Notes: generated by a model not told the origin, from the letters alone. 64,000 nucleotides of DNA from Mortierella sp. BCC40632 (GCA_011634665.1 WAEK01000005.1:2861001-2925000); one strand, 5' to 3'; shown: positions 1 to 12,110, counted from the first letter of the stretch. Numbers and translations are program-made.

Positions 1-1430
1 AGACGCAGAGGAAATGAACGATGGATGGGAGCCAATGCAAGTCAGCAGCCATGGTAGCGTTTTACTGATCGTACTTTCGCATATCAGCCATGGTTGGCCA
101 ATTCAAGTCAACAGAAAGCTAACTTTAAACTGTTCTATTACTATTTCAACTTTCAACCTATGGGAATGACTCGAAAAGCCAAGACCTGCTTTGTTTGCGG
201 AATGCATGGACCAAAGAAATGCTCGAAATGCCATAGAGCATCCTACTGCAGTCCCGAGCATCAAACTCTCCACTGGACTAAGGGATTGCATAAACAACTC
301 TGTGGAACAAACCCCCCTAATTCACAAGCATCCACTCTTGCTGATCAGGAAATCAACACCAGCCTTTCTGACCTTTCGATATCTAAAGCTCGTAGTTCCA
401 GTAATAAGGGCGACCATTCGAGTGAGGGCGAAGATGATGAAGATGAAGATGAGGAGGGAGAGGATAAATCCAAGAAGCAAAAGAAGCGTCAGCTGCCAAC
501 AAGGTCATTGAATCGCGAGGAGCAAGAGTATGCAAACAAGCTTGATATCGACTTCAAGCTTGTTGAGAGGATCGCCCGATTCCCAGAGTTGGAAATCATT
601 AGCGAGCCAGAAGTCTTTGACCAGCAGGATGTTGAGGACGGACTTGCCTATGACAGTTCAGGAGATGAACAGGAAGCCGAGGAGGGCTGGGAGGCCAAGG
701 CTGAGGCCATGAGACTCAAACAGGAGAAAAAGAGGGCGGCTGCTAAGAAAGATCAGAGTGGAGTCAGTCAGTCGCTCCAAAGTGCAGAAAGCTCGATGAA
801 CGCTCTTGTCCCTGTAGGAGACGAAATGTACGAGAACACCAGGACTGACATTGACTCGGCCTTTTTGACATTCCAAAAGCGAGTCGCTCTCTATCCGGAT
901 CAAGTGCTGAGGCAAGTTTCATCAATCCATTTGCAGTTGTGAATTGTGTTGGGCGTAGAAAATCAACTTACATTCTCAGCGCACGGACCTTAATAGATAT
1001 GCGCGTATGGAGTACGAGCTTACCAACCCTGAGCCCCTTTATGTCAACGACGTTGGCACTCCCAAGCCTGAAGATGTTCCACCATGCCCAGACTGCGGTG
1101 GAGAGCGCACTTTTGAGTTCCAGGTATGTAGGATCGATTTCCGCTTTATGTGCTTGTATTTTTTTCTTTCTTTCTTTCTTTTGCTTACCAAGTCACAATA
1201 TTGTTCTGTAGATCCTCCCTCAACTCTTGAACCACCTAAAGATTGATCACTCGGCCGCAGATGCTTTGGATTTTGGAACTGTCCTGGTTTACTCGTGCAA
1301 GGATAACTGTCACGTCCCCAACAAGCATTACCAGCATGAGATCGCATTTGTCCAGCACTTTAGTGAGGATGGAATGCAGGGCACCAACATGGCTTCTGGA
1401 CCAGGTGTCTCAGTCAACTCTGCAAAGTAG
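1..1430 (+). CDS. PDCD2/Tsr4-like protein, 5' end outside the window
   Basis: Programmed cell death 2 family protein, known as a ribosome-assembly chaperone for uS5/Rps2 (Tsr4 in yeast). What is seen: a MYND zinc finger ([20 protein letters not shown]) at about 186-303, an acidic linker rich in E/D/K, then the PDCD2_C domain with [13 protein letters not shown] and a final C-x-x-x-C. Exons read as ..911, 997-1123 and 1212-1430; the stop is TAG at 1428. The first intron (912-996) begins GC, not GT (AG|GCAAGT...ATAG), and this join restores the family signature DQVLRYAR. The second (1124-1211) is GT-AG. The start codon lies upstream of base 1; the acidic stretch [10 protein letters not shown] at bases 8-40 is probably the end of the preceding exon, followed by an intron near 54-88. 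High confidence in the family, moderate in the 5' structure. Confidence 0.88.
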
Positions 1431-1602
1431 ATGCAGAAAACATTTAGAGGGAACAGCGCCAGAGACGACATGAATTAAAAAAAAAAGGCAAGGAGGAAGA
1501 AGAGGATGGGTGATATTGAAACTACAGAGCTGCTTTTGACGGACTATATTTTTTCATGATACTACTGAAATCGAGCAGCAACAGGCGTATGTTTGTTTAT
1601 CT

Positions 1603-3946
1603 CTATCCTACTACAGCCGTGGGAACTTCCTGCGGTCCACCGACCAACTTGAAAATATCGAATCCAGCCTCGATCGCCCTACCAGCCCTCTTCTGCTCCA
1701 AAGCATAAGCATACGAACGTTGCCAAAACTCGATCTCTTTCTTGGACAATCGTTCCACGACACCCCGTTTAATTTCCAGAGATTCGGAGAACACCAACGC
1801 CTCCATCTCATCCCCTTCACCGGTGAAGTTTTCGCCTCTTGCTTCTGAGCATTCCAGAGGCAGGATTCGGTTCACTTTTGGAATGTTGGTATCTCCCTCA
1901 GGGGACTTGGCCGTGACAAACTCGAGTAAGACATCTCTTTGGATATTGGTGGCAAGATCAGCCTCTGCAGGTGACAGCTGCATCATTGGCGCTGCTTTTC
2001 CATCCTTGTTACCAAAAGCGTAAAAAATACCTATGAAGTGGTTGGAACCAAAACCTGGAACGAGCTTGTCCAAGGAGGCGAGGACACAGTCGTAATGATA
2101 TCGAGAAAGTTGACAGGTTGGATGCGCCAAGATCGCTTGGCTCACTTGAAACTTTGGGAAGACAAACACCCCGTTGGTGATAATCCGGGATGAGGTATCG
2201 CTGGCTTCTTGATCTGTTTTGGGAATACCAAAGATTTCATCAAACAATGACTCATCTCCAGGTGCGCACAGTCGTTTCTTGAAAGCAGGGAATAGCTCGA
2301 GTTTTGGAGTGCCAATCAGATCAGCGAACATTGACCCTAGAATCAAGGAAAGAAGGGGAGTAAGTATCATTTCTTTTCCACTGTGGTCGCTTGGCCTCGA
2401 ACAATAGCATCCACTGATTTGGTTTCTCGATGGGTTCTATACCTTCATCTTTGTTAGCACCAATCAGTACCCAGTTTAGGTTTGGGTCATACATATCCGG
2501 ATCGGTAGTAGATTCTCTCACATCTCGTTTCACAACAATACCATCAATAGTGGGTCGGAAAAAGACGATGTCGCTTGTGCTAATCATCTCAGCAATATCC
2601 TTTGCGGGGATATCTCTCAGCCTTTCGACCTTCTCCAGCGGATCCAGGTTGGGCGGGATGTTATACTTCGCGCAGAGTTCATCAAAATATCGTTGTCCTT
2701 CTTGTTCCGGATCCATGGATACCATGGAGGTTGCAGCGCCAGACATCAAGATGGTTCGATGGAAGAGTCCATGGCAAGCCTGGGTCATCATCAAATTCGA
2801 GATAGAACACGATCCTGCACTTTGACCAAAGAGAGTAACTTTTCGAGGATCTCCACCAAAGGCTGAGATATTATCACGGATCCATTCGAGAGCCATGATT
2901 TGGTCTAAAAACCCCCAGTTACCATACGATCCAGTGTGCCAAGGTCGGCTACCCTTTGCTCCATAATCTTGATCGTATTTCTGTGCATCGAGACGCATTT
3001 CTTTAGAGGAGAGAAAGCCAAAATAGTTGACTCGATAGTTGATTCCTACGAAAATGACCTCTTTACCACATTTTATACCCTGTGAAATAAGCTCTGTTGC
3101 GTCTATTTTCACGTTAAAATCCATTTAGATGTGTTGTCTGATTAGTAGATCCTCTCAGTGTCATCTAACAATACTTCTCCAAGGGACCAAAAAAAAAAAA
3201 AAAAAAAAAGGACATACCATACACTGGCACATTATTGCAACCAGCACTGAGTGATCCACCATAAATCCAAACCATCACTGGCAACCCCCGTGTCGAGTCT
3301 TCAGTGGCCGATCTGGTATGCTCCAAGTGAATGCTACCGTGTCGTCGCAGTCCTACATCTTCGGCTATGGCTCTTGTTCCAAAGATGGCATCTCCACTGG
3401 TCTCCAAATTCGGTTTACGTGAGAGCGCTGAAAGCGGAAGGAGAATATTGCAGTTTAGACAATCCCTTTCGCTCTGGAACTTGTCATATCCATAGTCGGC
3501 ATCAACGCCCAACATTGTTACTGCCACGAGTTGAGAGACTGTCTGCTGTGGGGGACCTGGGCTAAGTACAGGGTTAGGGACAAGCGTGGGAAAGTCGTCA
3601 GCCACCAGAGTTCACAAGATGCTTAATGCAATCCAAGAAGAGCTTTGGTTTTCGAGCAACACTTAACATACCCAGGCTTTGTGGCATCGCGAATGCCTGT
3701 CCATGCTTCCGGCTTGACGGCTGGACGCCAACGTTTCGTGACCGTACCAAAAGGGATGTTGTAGAACTGGGCTACTTGGGGGTTCTCTTCAGCAGTTTTG
3801 CCTTGGACTATGCCGTAGCCAGGAATCGTCACGCAAGGATGGGTGTCGCTAGTGGTCATTGGAAAAGGCTTGAGGTAGCTGCGGGATGTGGAGGAGAAGC
3901 GAGAGTTGCTGTGAGTGATGGAAGTATAGAGGGCGTTGTCCAACAT
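1603..3946 (-). CDS. Type-B carboxylesterase (cholinesterase-like), intracellular
   Basis: Carboxylesterase of the alpha/beta hydrolase fold, hydrolysing carboxylic esters. Four exons give an open frame of about 670 residues: 3672-3946, 3218-3561, 2443-3102 and 1603-2336. All junctions keep phase (for example VPVY|DATEL and NKDE|GSMF). Diagnostic motifs are the oxyanion-loop WIYGGS, the nucleophile elbow FGQSAGS with the catalytic Ser, and EDVGLRRH upstream. The acidic member is probably the Glu/Asp in ANKDEG, and the His lies in the last exon. No signal peptide is visible: the N-terminus is Ser/Thr-rich and a second Met (MTTSDTHPC) 28 codons in may be the true start. Intron 2 carries a 19-20 base run that is T on the sense strand. 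It is read toward the PDCD2 gene and they share a 172-base convergent 3' space. Substrate unknown. Confidence 0.9.
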
Positions 3947-5286
3947 TTCCTACTTTCTTGGGCAGTATTTATACTCACTGAGGAAGGGAGTGAGGGTAGT
4001 GCACTCAAACTCAATCGAGGCCTATGCAGGAAAAATCGGGTTTCTCACTCTCCTCCTCCCCACACGGCACACACAACCGCCTATCAAATACCATTGAGAC
4101 TCTTCAAGAGAGAAGAGACGGCAAAAAATGCCCAGGTTGTATTGGCGCTCTGCGAAGCAACATTCTCTACTGCAAACAGATTTGAAAAATATATGTCAGA
4201 CCCTCGAAAGGACGGCGTTTTTCTGACTGGGAGGGCACAAACAATTGAACCCTCAGATCCTGTATTCCTTTCTGGGAACCCCCACAATGTTTGTGGCGAC
4301 ATCTGCTGGTCGGCAGAACGGCTAGATGTCACTCTTCTCCACAGTGGAGTGACCAAAAGGTTGACTTGGAAAGTGGAGTCAACTTTTGCAAACAAAATAG
4401 AACATTGTTTATGGTGGCGACTCTCCACAATGCTTGCCCTGGTAGAGCACACGCATGTTCATATATATCGGTCGCTCTTTTTATCAGCAGTAATTGACAC
4501 TACTCATGAGTAAATGGGTCCTCCGGACCAAGTGAGTGCAACAGAGGACCCGGCCAACTACTACTTAATGTACTCATTTGGTCTCCGGTCGTGCTCCTTC
4601 AGATATCGGATACTCATAAACCATACAAATGGACATATTTGCACTGCATTAAAGTGTCCGCGCGGCTATCCTTCTTGGACAATTTCGCAAAGAGATCGAC
4701 CGGTAGTGTAACACTCCAAACAAACCCAGTTACAATTACCATGCAGCAAACAACCGAGAATGTTCAGTGCCTCCTTCCCCCTTTTTTTCCTTCGCGCCTT
4801 CAGAGGCAAACAAACCGACAGCCCAGAACACAGAATCAAACGGAAGCCAAGTTTGGATGCTGTTTGCCACAAAAATCTTCTCACGATAGTATTCAAAGAC
4901 TTAAAAAGTATTACTATAAGGATTCTGCCTAAGCTCTAGCCAGCTCATCAAGGGGTGGGGTCACGAACATCCTAACTTGAGGACCAGTCAAGATTGAGTT
5001 TAATGTTTGGAAGGCTGAGGATGGGTATCAGCATAAAAGGTATAACCAGAGAAACGTGGAAAATTACTAGAGTGCATTGATACTGCAGTTTTTTTTTTTT
5101 TTTTTTTTTTTCCACAGGCTTTTAGTAGCAATGTGACATACATTGGACCGCCATTTTGGATTTTTTTATTGCATACTTCTTGGCAAAGGGCGCTCAATTA
5201 TATGACTCCTATTTTCCCCCTACTCTTCGGAACAAACAGGACTGCATGGCACGTCATATCTTCCTTCTCTCTCCAATACTTTTCCC
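3947..5286. other. Intergenic region, no gene recognised
   Basis: Between the divergent 5' side of the carboxylesterase and the 3' end of the p24 gene. Frames here are short and lack codon bias or recognisable domains. A 21-base T run lies at about 5091-5111. I see no RNA gene or repeat I can support. Confidence 0.5.
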
Positions 5287-5908
5287 CTACACCCGAGAAA
5301 AGCGCCTCCTCTTATCGCTGAAAAAGGCCCTGACAGCAAACACCTGTACTACAGCCATGGCAACGATCAACGCCGACTCTGTTAACGAGAACCAAAAAAT
5401 CCGAGTATCTGTTGAGATGACTGTAGCATAGTTCCGGCTCTGTCGCGTCTTGAAGTAGGCTTGCATCCGATCTGCCCTGTTCAAGCCTCCCTCTAATCGG
5501 AAAACAGAATCGTCCATAGAAGCTGCGCTTGACCTAGTTTGTCCCATCCCGTCCTCGGCTAGGAGACCATCCCTTCCGGAAGAGTGATCATCGAGTTCTG
5601 TAGGAATTGGTCGGTCGGACCCATTACTCCTTTCCAACATGATTTCAAAGTCAACGAGTTTCTCGGCAAACGTCGACATGGTGTTTGAGAAGCAGAACGA
5701 GTACTCGCCAACATCATTAGCCGTAAAGACATAATCACCTTGGCGCTCTCGTTCAAGGGCTAGTAGTTGGGTACCCTTCGGGTTCGTCACTTCCACATCA
5801 ATGTCGAAAGAGCCTCCAGATTGGACCTAGATGGGTATATCAGTCATTGCAGCACTATATTAGGAATCGTAGGAGGAATACTGCATCTCTCTTTCCACCC
5901 ATATATTA

Positions 5909-5942
<34 letters not shown>

Positions 5943-6196
5943 AATAACGCCGGCTATTTCACAATTTTTAAAGAACGAAAGAAAAAAGTCCATACTGCAA
6001 AGTAAAAGCCCAGTTTCTTGAACGGGACGTCGGCCCAGATGTAGAAACAAGCACGTTCGTGTGCTTCCACGTTGTAGGTCAGCGCAGTCGCCTCTGTGGC
6101 AATAGGAAAGATGCCGATGGCGAGAATGATCACCATCGTTGCAATTATGCCCTTGAAGGAGGCGGAGACAGGCCGCTCGAGAGCCGTTGTGACCAT
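5287..6196 (-). CDS. p24/TMED (GOLD domain) cargo receptor
   Basis: Type I membrane protein of the p24 family, which cycles between ER and Golgi in COPII/COPI vesicles and sorts cargo such as GPI proteins. Two exons, 5996-6196 and 5287-5826, joined in phase 0 (FYFA|VQSGG), giving about 246 residues. The N-terminus has a hydrophobic signal segment (ATMVIILAIGIF, residues ~19-30). The GOLD domain carries the paired cysteines in RACFYIW and YSFCFSN. A coiled region follows, then one membrane span (about residues 215-235) and a short tail FFSDKRRRFSRV with the FF export signal and basic residues. A serine/aspartate-rich loop (about residues 125-160) is longer than in most members. The intron contains a T12 run directly followed by a long A run (about 5911-5943). 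The neighbour upstream is divergent and unrelated. Closest subfamily (Erp1/Erp3 type) is inference. Confidence 0.88.
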
Positions 6197-6829
6197 TGCT
6201 TTGGTAAAGGTGATTGAGAGTCTCTCCGTGTTAATCTTGAGGAGTGGGTTGTGATGGGGCCCTATTCTTGTTACAAAACACCCTGTTTGTGTCCTTGTTC
6301 GTTCGTTGATCGCCGGCGTAATCCGAATATTGGGCTTTTTCTTTTTCTTTTTTTTTCTGTAAGAGTCCGCCGAGTGGTACGTGGTACGTGTTGTACACTC
6401 TTGCTGAGCTTATACTGAGCGTGGAGCTTGTGTTCAAATGGTTCGTCAGTTGCACTTTTGTCGATAAAAAGGTCGGTTTCCTTGGTTCGGCAGTTGTTTT
6501 GTTGCGTGAATTCCAATCGGGAGGAGAGATGACCAACCTCAATGGTTGGCCTCGAGGTCAATTTTCTCATGGCCATTCATCTGACACTCGTCCGCACGTG
6601 AGCGAGACAAGTCAAAGACAAAGGTGCTAGAGAGCAAGGAGCAAAAAGGGCTTCCGGTTGTCTCGTCTCCTGAAAGAGGAAATAGAAACAGATGCAGGAT
6701 GAGATGTCTGTGGAATGAAGGCTACTCATCATTCATCGAGAATCAAGGCCAAGAATCTGCATCCCAATAGCCAATTTTGTCTGTTGCTTGGGGTCCGTTA
6801 AACGCAAGGTACATAAGGGGGTCCTTGGC

Positions 6830-6860
<31 letters not shown>

Positions 6861-7251
6861 CTGTGAGGAGGGCTGTGGAATGTCCCACCCCCCCTCCTCT
6901 CCACCTCCCTCTCGAACTGGACGTACAGGTTTGGAAGGAAGACTGCACGCGGTGTAATCATCCTTTTTGGGCCTCTAACCATTGGGAGTCAAGGCGACTC
7001 CGCAGACCTCTGGCGGGACAATATGAAGATTGTGCCAATGTACGTTTTCCTCGTCTTCTTGGACATGGCTGTGAATCGGCTATCCTACAGCCAGATGGTC
7101 AGGATACCTCTCGGAAGAGCCGAGCAAGTACAAGCTCCTTGGAGCACACGCACGCCCCTCCCTTTCATGTTTAATTGTTTTCCTCCGCCGGCTTCTTTGT
7201 CTCTTCGTTTCTTCTTCTCTTGTCCTCAACTGCCCTGTCACTCAACTTGAC
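6197..7251. other. Divergent intergenic region
   Basis: Lies between the start of the p24 gene (-) and the four-helix protein (+), so it holds both promoters. An A run of about 26 bases is at 6832-6857 and a CT-rich stretch precedes 7252. No coding region or RNA gene recognised. Confidence 0.5.
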
Positions 7252-7950
7252 ATGTCGTCCTGTCGCATCACACTTATCCTCTTGCGAACTGCCATCCTAC
7301 TTGCCGTACTCATCACACTTTTCCTGGACATAATCATCATTCACGATCTCAACAAACTCCCACTACTCCAAGCAGCACTCCCAACCAACCATGATCAACA
7401 CAATCCCCCTGACCTGCAAACCTCTTATCTTTCAATGCTTCTCGTCCCTGATCTCGCCGCCGTCTCTCTTGTATGCATCTTACTCTGGGGACGTCTTCGG
7501 GTCCGAGATGATGTCCATCACACGATTTATCGCATCCTTGCCAGTATTTGCCTAGTGACCCTCAGCATCTACCGACCCATTATCTTCATTGCCCAACTCC
7601 AATCACAGATCGACTATTTTCACCACGCCAGTCAAAACAACCCCACTGTCATTGAGGATTTATTATCTCAAGTCTATTCCTGCCAAGGACCTTCCTACCT
7701 CATGAGGGGCGATCACAATCGACAGAGTGAAACTCAATTCTGCTGGATCTTTGGGTTCCGCGTCATGTTGACCTTCTCATGGGCCTTCATGGTGTTGGCC
7801 GAGCTGATGGTAGCCTATGCAGACGGTGAGTTCTGCCCCGAACGGAAAGTTGACCAAATGGAGACAGAGTTACAGACAAGGCGTATTGGAGGTGACGGCA
7901 ATACCGTCGAATACAATAGACTCCGTACTTCAGAAGAGGGCGGACAATGA
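7252..7950 (+). CDS. Four-helix integral membrane protein, function unknown
   Basis: Single-exon frame of 232 residues starting at ATG 7252, preceded by a pyrimidine-rich leader typical of promoters in this window. Hydrophobic segments at about residues 8-30, 62-82, 95-118 and 168-190 predict four membrane spans. Between spans 3 and 4 is a polar loop with two cysteines (SCQGPS and QFCW) that may form a disulfide. The C-terminal tail is charged and ends in EEGGQ. The layout (four spans, Cys-bearing second extracellular loop, short tails) is MARVEL/tetraspan-like and is shared with the two genes at 61.3 and 62.3 kb, although direct sequence identity is low. No enzyme motif is visible. I do not recognise a named family. 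Confidence 0.75.
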   Translation: MSSCRITLILLRTAILLAVLITLFLDIIIIHDLNKLPLLQAALPTNHDQHNPPDLQTSYLSMLLVPDLAAVSLVCILLWGRLRVRDDVHHTIYRILASICLVTLSIYRPIIFIAQLQSQIDYFHHASQNNPTVIEDLLSQVYSCQGPSYLMRGDHNRQSETQFCWIFGFRVMLTFSWAFMVLAELMVAYADGEFCPERKVDQMETELQTRRIGGDGNTVEYNRLRTSEEGGQ

Positions 7951-8533
7951 AGGTGGAGTAAATGAGCCAATTGGGTGTTGGCAAAGGTCGCCTCAAAAGC
8001 CGAAGGCTGACAGAGTAAACGCCGATTTGGTGCGTACCAGCTCATGGAATTGGACTCATTAGTGACATCAGCCAAACCTCACAAAAGGCGAATCCAGTGA
8101 GATTCGGCTATAGAGTCCAGCCGTCACCAAGCATCCAAACGCTCCAGAGGTCAACAATACCAAGTCGCTTGCTATTGTTATTGCAAAAGATTGTCGTTGA
8201 TAATAATCGACAAAGCAATTGTTTGCACTCGAACACATTAGACCTTTCTTCTACTCCCCCCCTCCCTCGCCTCCCGGTATCGACATCAAGGGCCAAAGAA
8301 AGCCTCTCTGATCTGCATAGCGGGATGCACTTGAGCTATATGGGCGCTTCAGCCCTTATGTACTCACACGATCTGTAGTCATGAATCTTTGGAACTCTTT
8401 CTCCAATCCCTCTCCCCTCTGAGGATTACAAGTAAAAAAGAGGTGCGAGACAGTGGGTACTTACCTTCTCCGCCTGATCAAGTCAGAGACGCAAATTCCG
8501 CCGGGCTTGTGGCTAAAAAGCTATTACAGAGGC

Positions 8534-8573
<40 letters not shown>

Positions 8574-9229
8574 TAGTATTACAATCTGTCTCTTACAGAA
8601 TAGCGATGTAGGCAAAAGATTAAACAAATCAATGAAGGCGTCGTAGGAAAATCAAATATCGTAATTTCAAAGTCCACTCGTTCACCACAGCCTAACTATC
8701 CGATGTGGGATTTTGGCATGCACCAGGAAGCCAAATCCTTCGGCCATGTGTCACATAGGAAAACCTTGTCGCATTTTAGGTCCAGGGCAGTGGTCGACTT
8801 TCGATTGTTCTCATGCTTCTCTCGCAAAAAAAAAAAAAAAGAACAAACTGCTTCCTCCCGATTTCTATTGCACATGCGAGGGTTGCATTGATGTTTAAAT
8901 GGATGTTGAGCCAAATACTGATAGCCTCCCTTCGCCCTCACCCTTTTGGAGTCTCCTTTAATGCGAGCAGTGACGAGCCAAGCATCTCTATAACTTTATA
9001 TGGATACCGGGTACATATCTTTGGTCAATTGCTTTCGCATCATGGAGATTCAATTCAGACCAATAGCAGTTAGGCTGTATGGAAAGAGGTTTGTCATTTT
9101 GCAAAGCATAACACTCGACCCTTTCCAAGACCTGATTGACACGTTTCAACACTTTCACCAGATCATTTCTGATCTCTCAGGTTGAGGCACACCAATAGAT
9201 TTTCGGCATCAAGGCCGCTCTTTGTCTGG
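7951..9229. other. Intergenic region with long homopolymers
   Basis: No gene recognised. A T run of more than 30 bases lies at about 8537-8570 and an A run at 8826-8840. It separates the intact membrane protein from a decayed locus on the minus strand. Confidence 0.45.
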
Positions 9230-9655
9230 ACACCGGGTAGTTAAGCAGGTTCTGTGATTACAGAAAGGAGGCCATTTGTGGCGAGGTTAACCATGCCCCG
9301 ACCCTTCTTTGGCATGACCATGTATCCGTATTGAGTTGATTGGCAACCCACTCGAAGATTCTGGTAGTAGTTGAGCAACCCAATCAATCAAATAGCCCTT
9401 GTTATTCCGGCTAAAGGCCCCAATCTACGCCATGGTCTTTCCCTCTCATCCCCAGCGCCACTCGTCCTAGCCGCCGAGATAAGCTTCACCAGTCTCTAAA
9501 GAAAAGAATACTTTCTTCATTGTATCCTCTTTCCACCTTTTTAAACTCTGTCTACTTTTCCCTTGTCTCTCTACTCCAGTCGGCTGACACGAACACACAT
9601 CATCGAGTTCTTTAACTTTGAGGGTACCCTCCAGAGAAGCTATGCAACTTGTCAA
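9230..9655 (-). pseudogene. Decayed protein-coding remnant with three in-frame stops
   Basis: On the minus strand one frame reads through about 9655-9370 with protein-like composition (VFFSLETGEAYLGG, then DEWRWG, EGKTMA, GAFSRNNKGYLIDWVAQ) but is broken by TAG at 9467-9469, TGA at 9446-9448 and TAG at 9425-9427. After about 9380 the sense continues in another frame (NYYQNLRVGCQSTQYGY, then GRGMVNLATNG) to about 9250. All three stops are one C-to-T change away from Gln or Arg codons. Family not recognised. It may belong to the same ancestral locus as the membrane-protein remnant just upstream, but the frames differ and I cannot join them. Confidence 0.45.
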
Positions 9656-9659
9656 ACGA

Positions 9660-10211
9660 AAAGATGGGATCTATTTGCTCATTGCATCGACTAACGCCAC
9701 TGATGTCACCGACGCCCTCAGTCTACAAGCCAGATACCATTGACACAAATGCTGCGCTCATGTAGTCTTGAATTGGATACCCACTCTCGCGTCTCAAGTC
9801 TCGCACTCATGGACTGACCCTGCTCCGCTGGATCACCGCTTCAATTCCTAGATCCCCCTTGAAATAGTCTGGAGGTAAATCTTGAGTAGAGTCTCTATCG
9901 GATCATGGCTTTGAACTCAAGTGTGTGGTTCGTAATTGGATGCTGAGGATTGTTCTTCGAGTACTTACTCCATCAGACAAGTCTAGTGAGTGACTGGATG
10001 AGTAGTTTTGGGCTGATGGCAAGTCTTGCTAAGGATCCACACTTGAGACCTCAGTTTGACTCAATTTTTTCGCTAGGAAGTTAGAAATTTTGGAGTATCG
10101 TACGACCAGACTCATTTGCAGGACCATGAGTAATCCATTGAGGGTGGTGTTCGTATTGATGACTGTCTGGAGGTAGCACAACTCGGCTCACCATTCGGTA
10201 GATTGAAGACT

Positions 10212-10242
<31 letters not shown>

Positions 10243-10575
10243 GAAAACGAAAACAAGACTGAGCACATCCACCATTTTCGGTCAGATTATTGAACTGAAT
10301 GCTGGATCGGATAATATCGTTGGGTAAGACCAGAGATACAAATCCTCCTCGAAGGAACAAGGTAATAGAGGCGTATGTTTTTCATATAAACCGTAGTTCT
10401 TAGATGAAGAATACAGCCATGGCGAGTGAGCCAAAAAGCTGAGTGGCTATACCAGCGTCCCAGTATGCTTGGAGTGAATACAAAGGAGAATCGATAGTGA
10501 GACAAGTAATGAGCGACAAAGAAAATCAAAATGAGGCAGTAGAGGTAGGCGGCTGGTATGTGTAACATACATGGT
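9660..10575 (-). pseudogene. Decayed multi-span membrane protein gene
   Basis: Minus-strand coding relic. The upstream part (about 10570-10245) reads as hydrophobic helices: YSLQAYWDAGIATQLFGSLA, MAVFFI, YASITLFLRGGFVSLVLPND. It then meets a T-rich (sense) run resembling the introns of intact genes here. The downstream part (10127 to about 9660) begins LLMVLQMSLVVRYSKISNF and continues as a polar tail. In-frame stops are TAA 10400-10402, TGA 10382-10384, TAG 10029-10031, TGA 9903-9905, TGA 9807-9809 and TAG 9723-9725. Every one is explained by one C-to-T change in CAA, CAG or CGA. Otherwise the frame is open, which suggests recent inactivation by transitions and not by indels. Ancestral function unknown; the topology suggests a receptor- or transporter-like protein. 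Confidence 0.5.
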
Positions 10576-11207
10576 AATGTGTAGGGTGGTGTGGGTGTAG
10601 GAGAAACAGTAAAAGAGTGGAGGTGAAGTAGCAAAGTCAACGTACACCATGTTTATCAGTTTGCTGCCTATTAGACTCTTTTGAGTTCCGCGGGGGAGTT
10701 GGCAGAGATCAAAGCTTAGGGCTGAGTTTTTGTAGTAGTAGTAGTTGTTGTTGGAGGCTGAGCACATGGATGTTATTGCTTTTTCATGGTCTTTGCCACT
10801 TCTATCAGAGGAAGAACATCAACACTGCCAATAATCCAATTTGCTTAGGCACATGCTCATGATATCACTTAATTGGCGTCTCCCCTTGCAAGTTGCAAGA
10901 CATTGCAGCTTTGAATCTTTCCAGTCATCAAAGAATAAACATAAAGCGTACGTGTTGCCTTTGCATTGCCATCGGCGTCGGACGTCGCTACTAACTTTAG
11001 ACGGATTGTGTTTTCTGCGATCGACGACCGACAACTGTTATCATTCAACGTAGAATAGTTACATAATTGATACTCTGGAGGGAAGGGGTATAGAACTATT
11101 GAAAGCGCGTTCATACACTGAAGTAGTGTCGCTGTAGTCAATGTCTTGGGAGACAAAGTAAACCCTGGAGGCATCAATCTCAATTCGCTACCAACAGAAA
11201 GAGTCGA
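10576..11207. other. Intergenic region, nothing recognised
   Basis: No coding frame with recognisable domain and no RNA gene seen. Upstream coding of the membrane-protein relic may extend to about 10640 but I cannot support it. Confidence 0.4.
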
Positions 11208-12110
11208 TTATTTGGTGCATGACTGGCAGTAGTACTCGATTTCTTGCTTTTCATAGCTAAGGATTGGATTCGCGAGAAAATAATAATAATAATAATGGGT
11301 ATTTCATATCCCACGATTGAGAATGGATTAGAGAAAGTCTTCTGTAGACAATACTGTTGCAAAGTAATTTTTTCCGCGCCGTTTTTTTTCTATTCTGAGA
11401 AGATTACATACCTTGCACTGCAACATCTCCTGCAAGAAAATTGGTGACAATTTACACAGTGGATAGCACAGAATTGACATTGAGACCGCCAGCAAAATGA
11501 ACAGGGCCTGATCACTGCTTGGTAGCGACCCATCATTCCCGGGATCTTGCTCGTTTCACAACCGTTGAGTTCGCCTGTACAATGTTCAAAAGAGCTGGAG
11601 TGATTTGTTTGTGGTGTTGGATGTTCAGGGATATGTTGTTGTTGAGGGAGTGGGTTCTTGGCACCTGTAAAGAGTCGTCGAAATGCGTCTGCCTGAGCCT
11701 CTTTCGGAGTCTGTTGCTGGTAAAATAGTTGCTGCTGTTGGTGCTGTTCAAATTCGCGTTGCCTCTGCTCCTCGAGTAGTCGCTTTTGACCTTCCATCAT
11801 CTTTGTGAGAGTACGATCTGGGATGCATAGACTTTGGTCAGTAAAATATAGACCACCAACAAAGGAACTCTTTGCACAAAAAAAAAAAAAAAAAAAAAAA
11901 GACACTGGGTTGCGAGTGAATACCATGGATAATCTCTTGTTCGAGTCCAATCCCCAACCGCGTCTTCATAGCAAGTGGAGAGTCATCCTCACGCGCGCCC
12001 TTTCGTTTCCTTGAGCCTCCATAGGACAGCTCCTGATCGTCTCCAGGATAGGAAGGTTGTAATGTGAGTGCGCTGAAATCGCTGTGGAAATTAAATGGAG
12101 TGCCGTTCAT
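11208..12110 (-). CDS. Siva-like Cys-rich zinc-binding protein
   Basis: Three exons: 11924-12110, 11413(12)-11817 and 11208-11256, joined as EIIH|DRTLTKMM and CCSA|SYEKQEIEYYC. The start is ATG 12110 (MNGTPFNFHSDF). The N-terminal part contains the stretch LEQEIIHDRTLTKMMEGQKR, which parallels the Q-E-V-F-E-K-T-K-R-L-L region of animal Siva, then a Gln-rich linker. The C-terminus is a dense cysteine cluster (CSFCWRSQCQFC, CVNCHQFSCRRCC) ending in CQSCTK. Spacing, including the S-x-Y-E-K before the last C-x-x-C, matches the Siva family zinc-binding region. Animal Siva acts with TNF-receptor family members in apoptosis; the fungal role is unknown. Intron 1 holds a ~22-base sense-strand T run. 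The last exon codes for only 16 codons including the stop. Confidence 0.72.

Noticed and set aside
3626..4513. Long plus-strand frame opposite the esterase 5' end
   Set aside because: It overlaps the antisense of a well-supported exon, has no domain and no splice logic.
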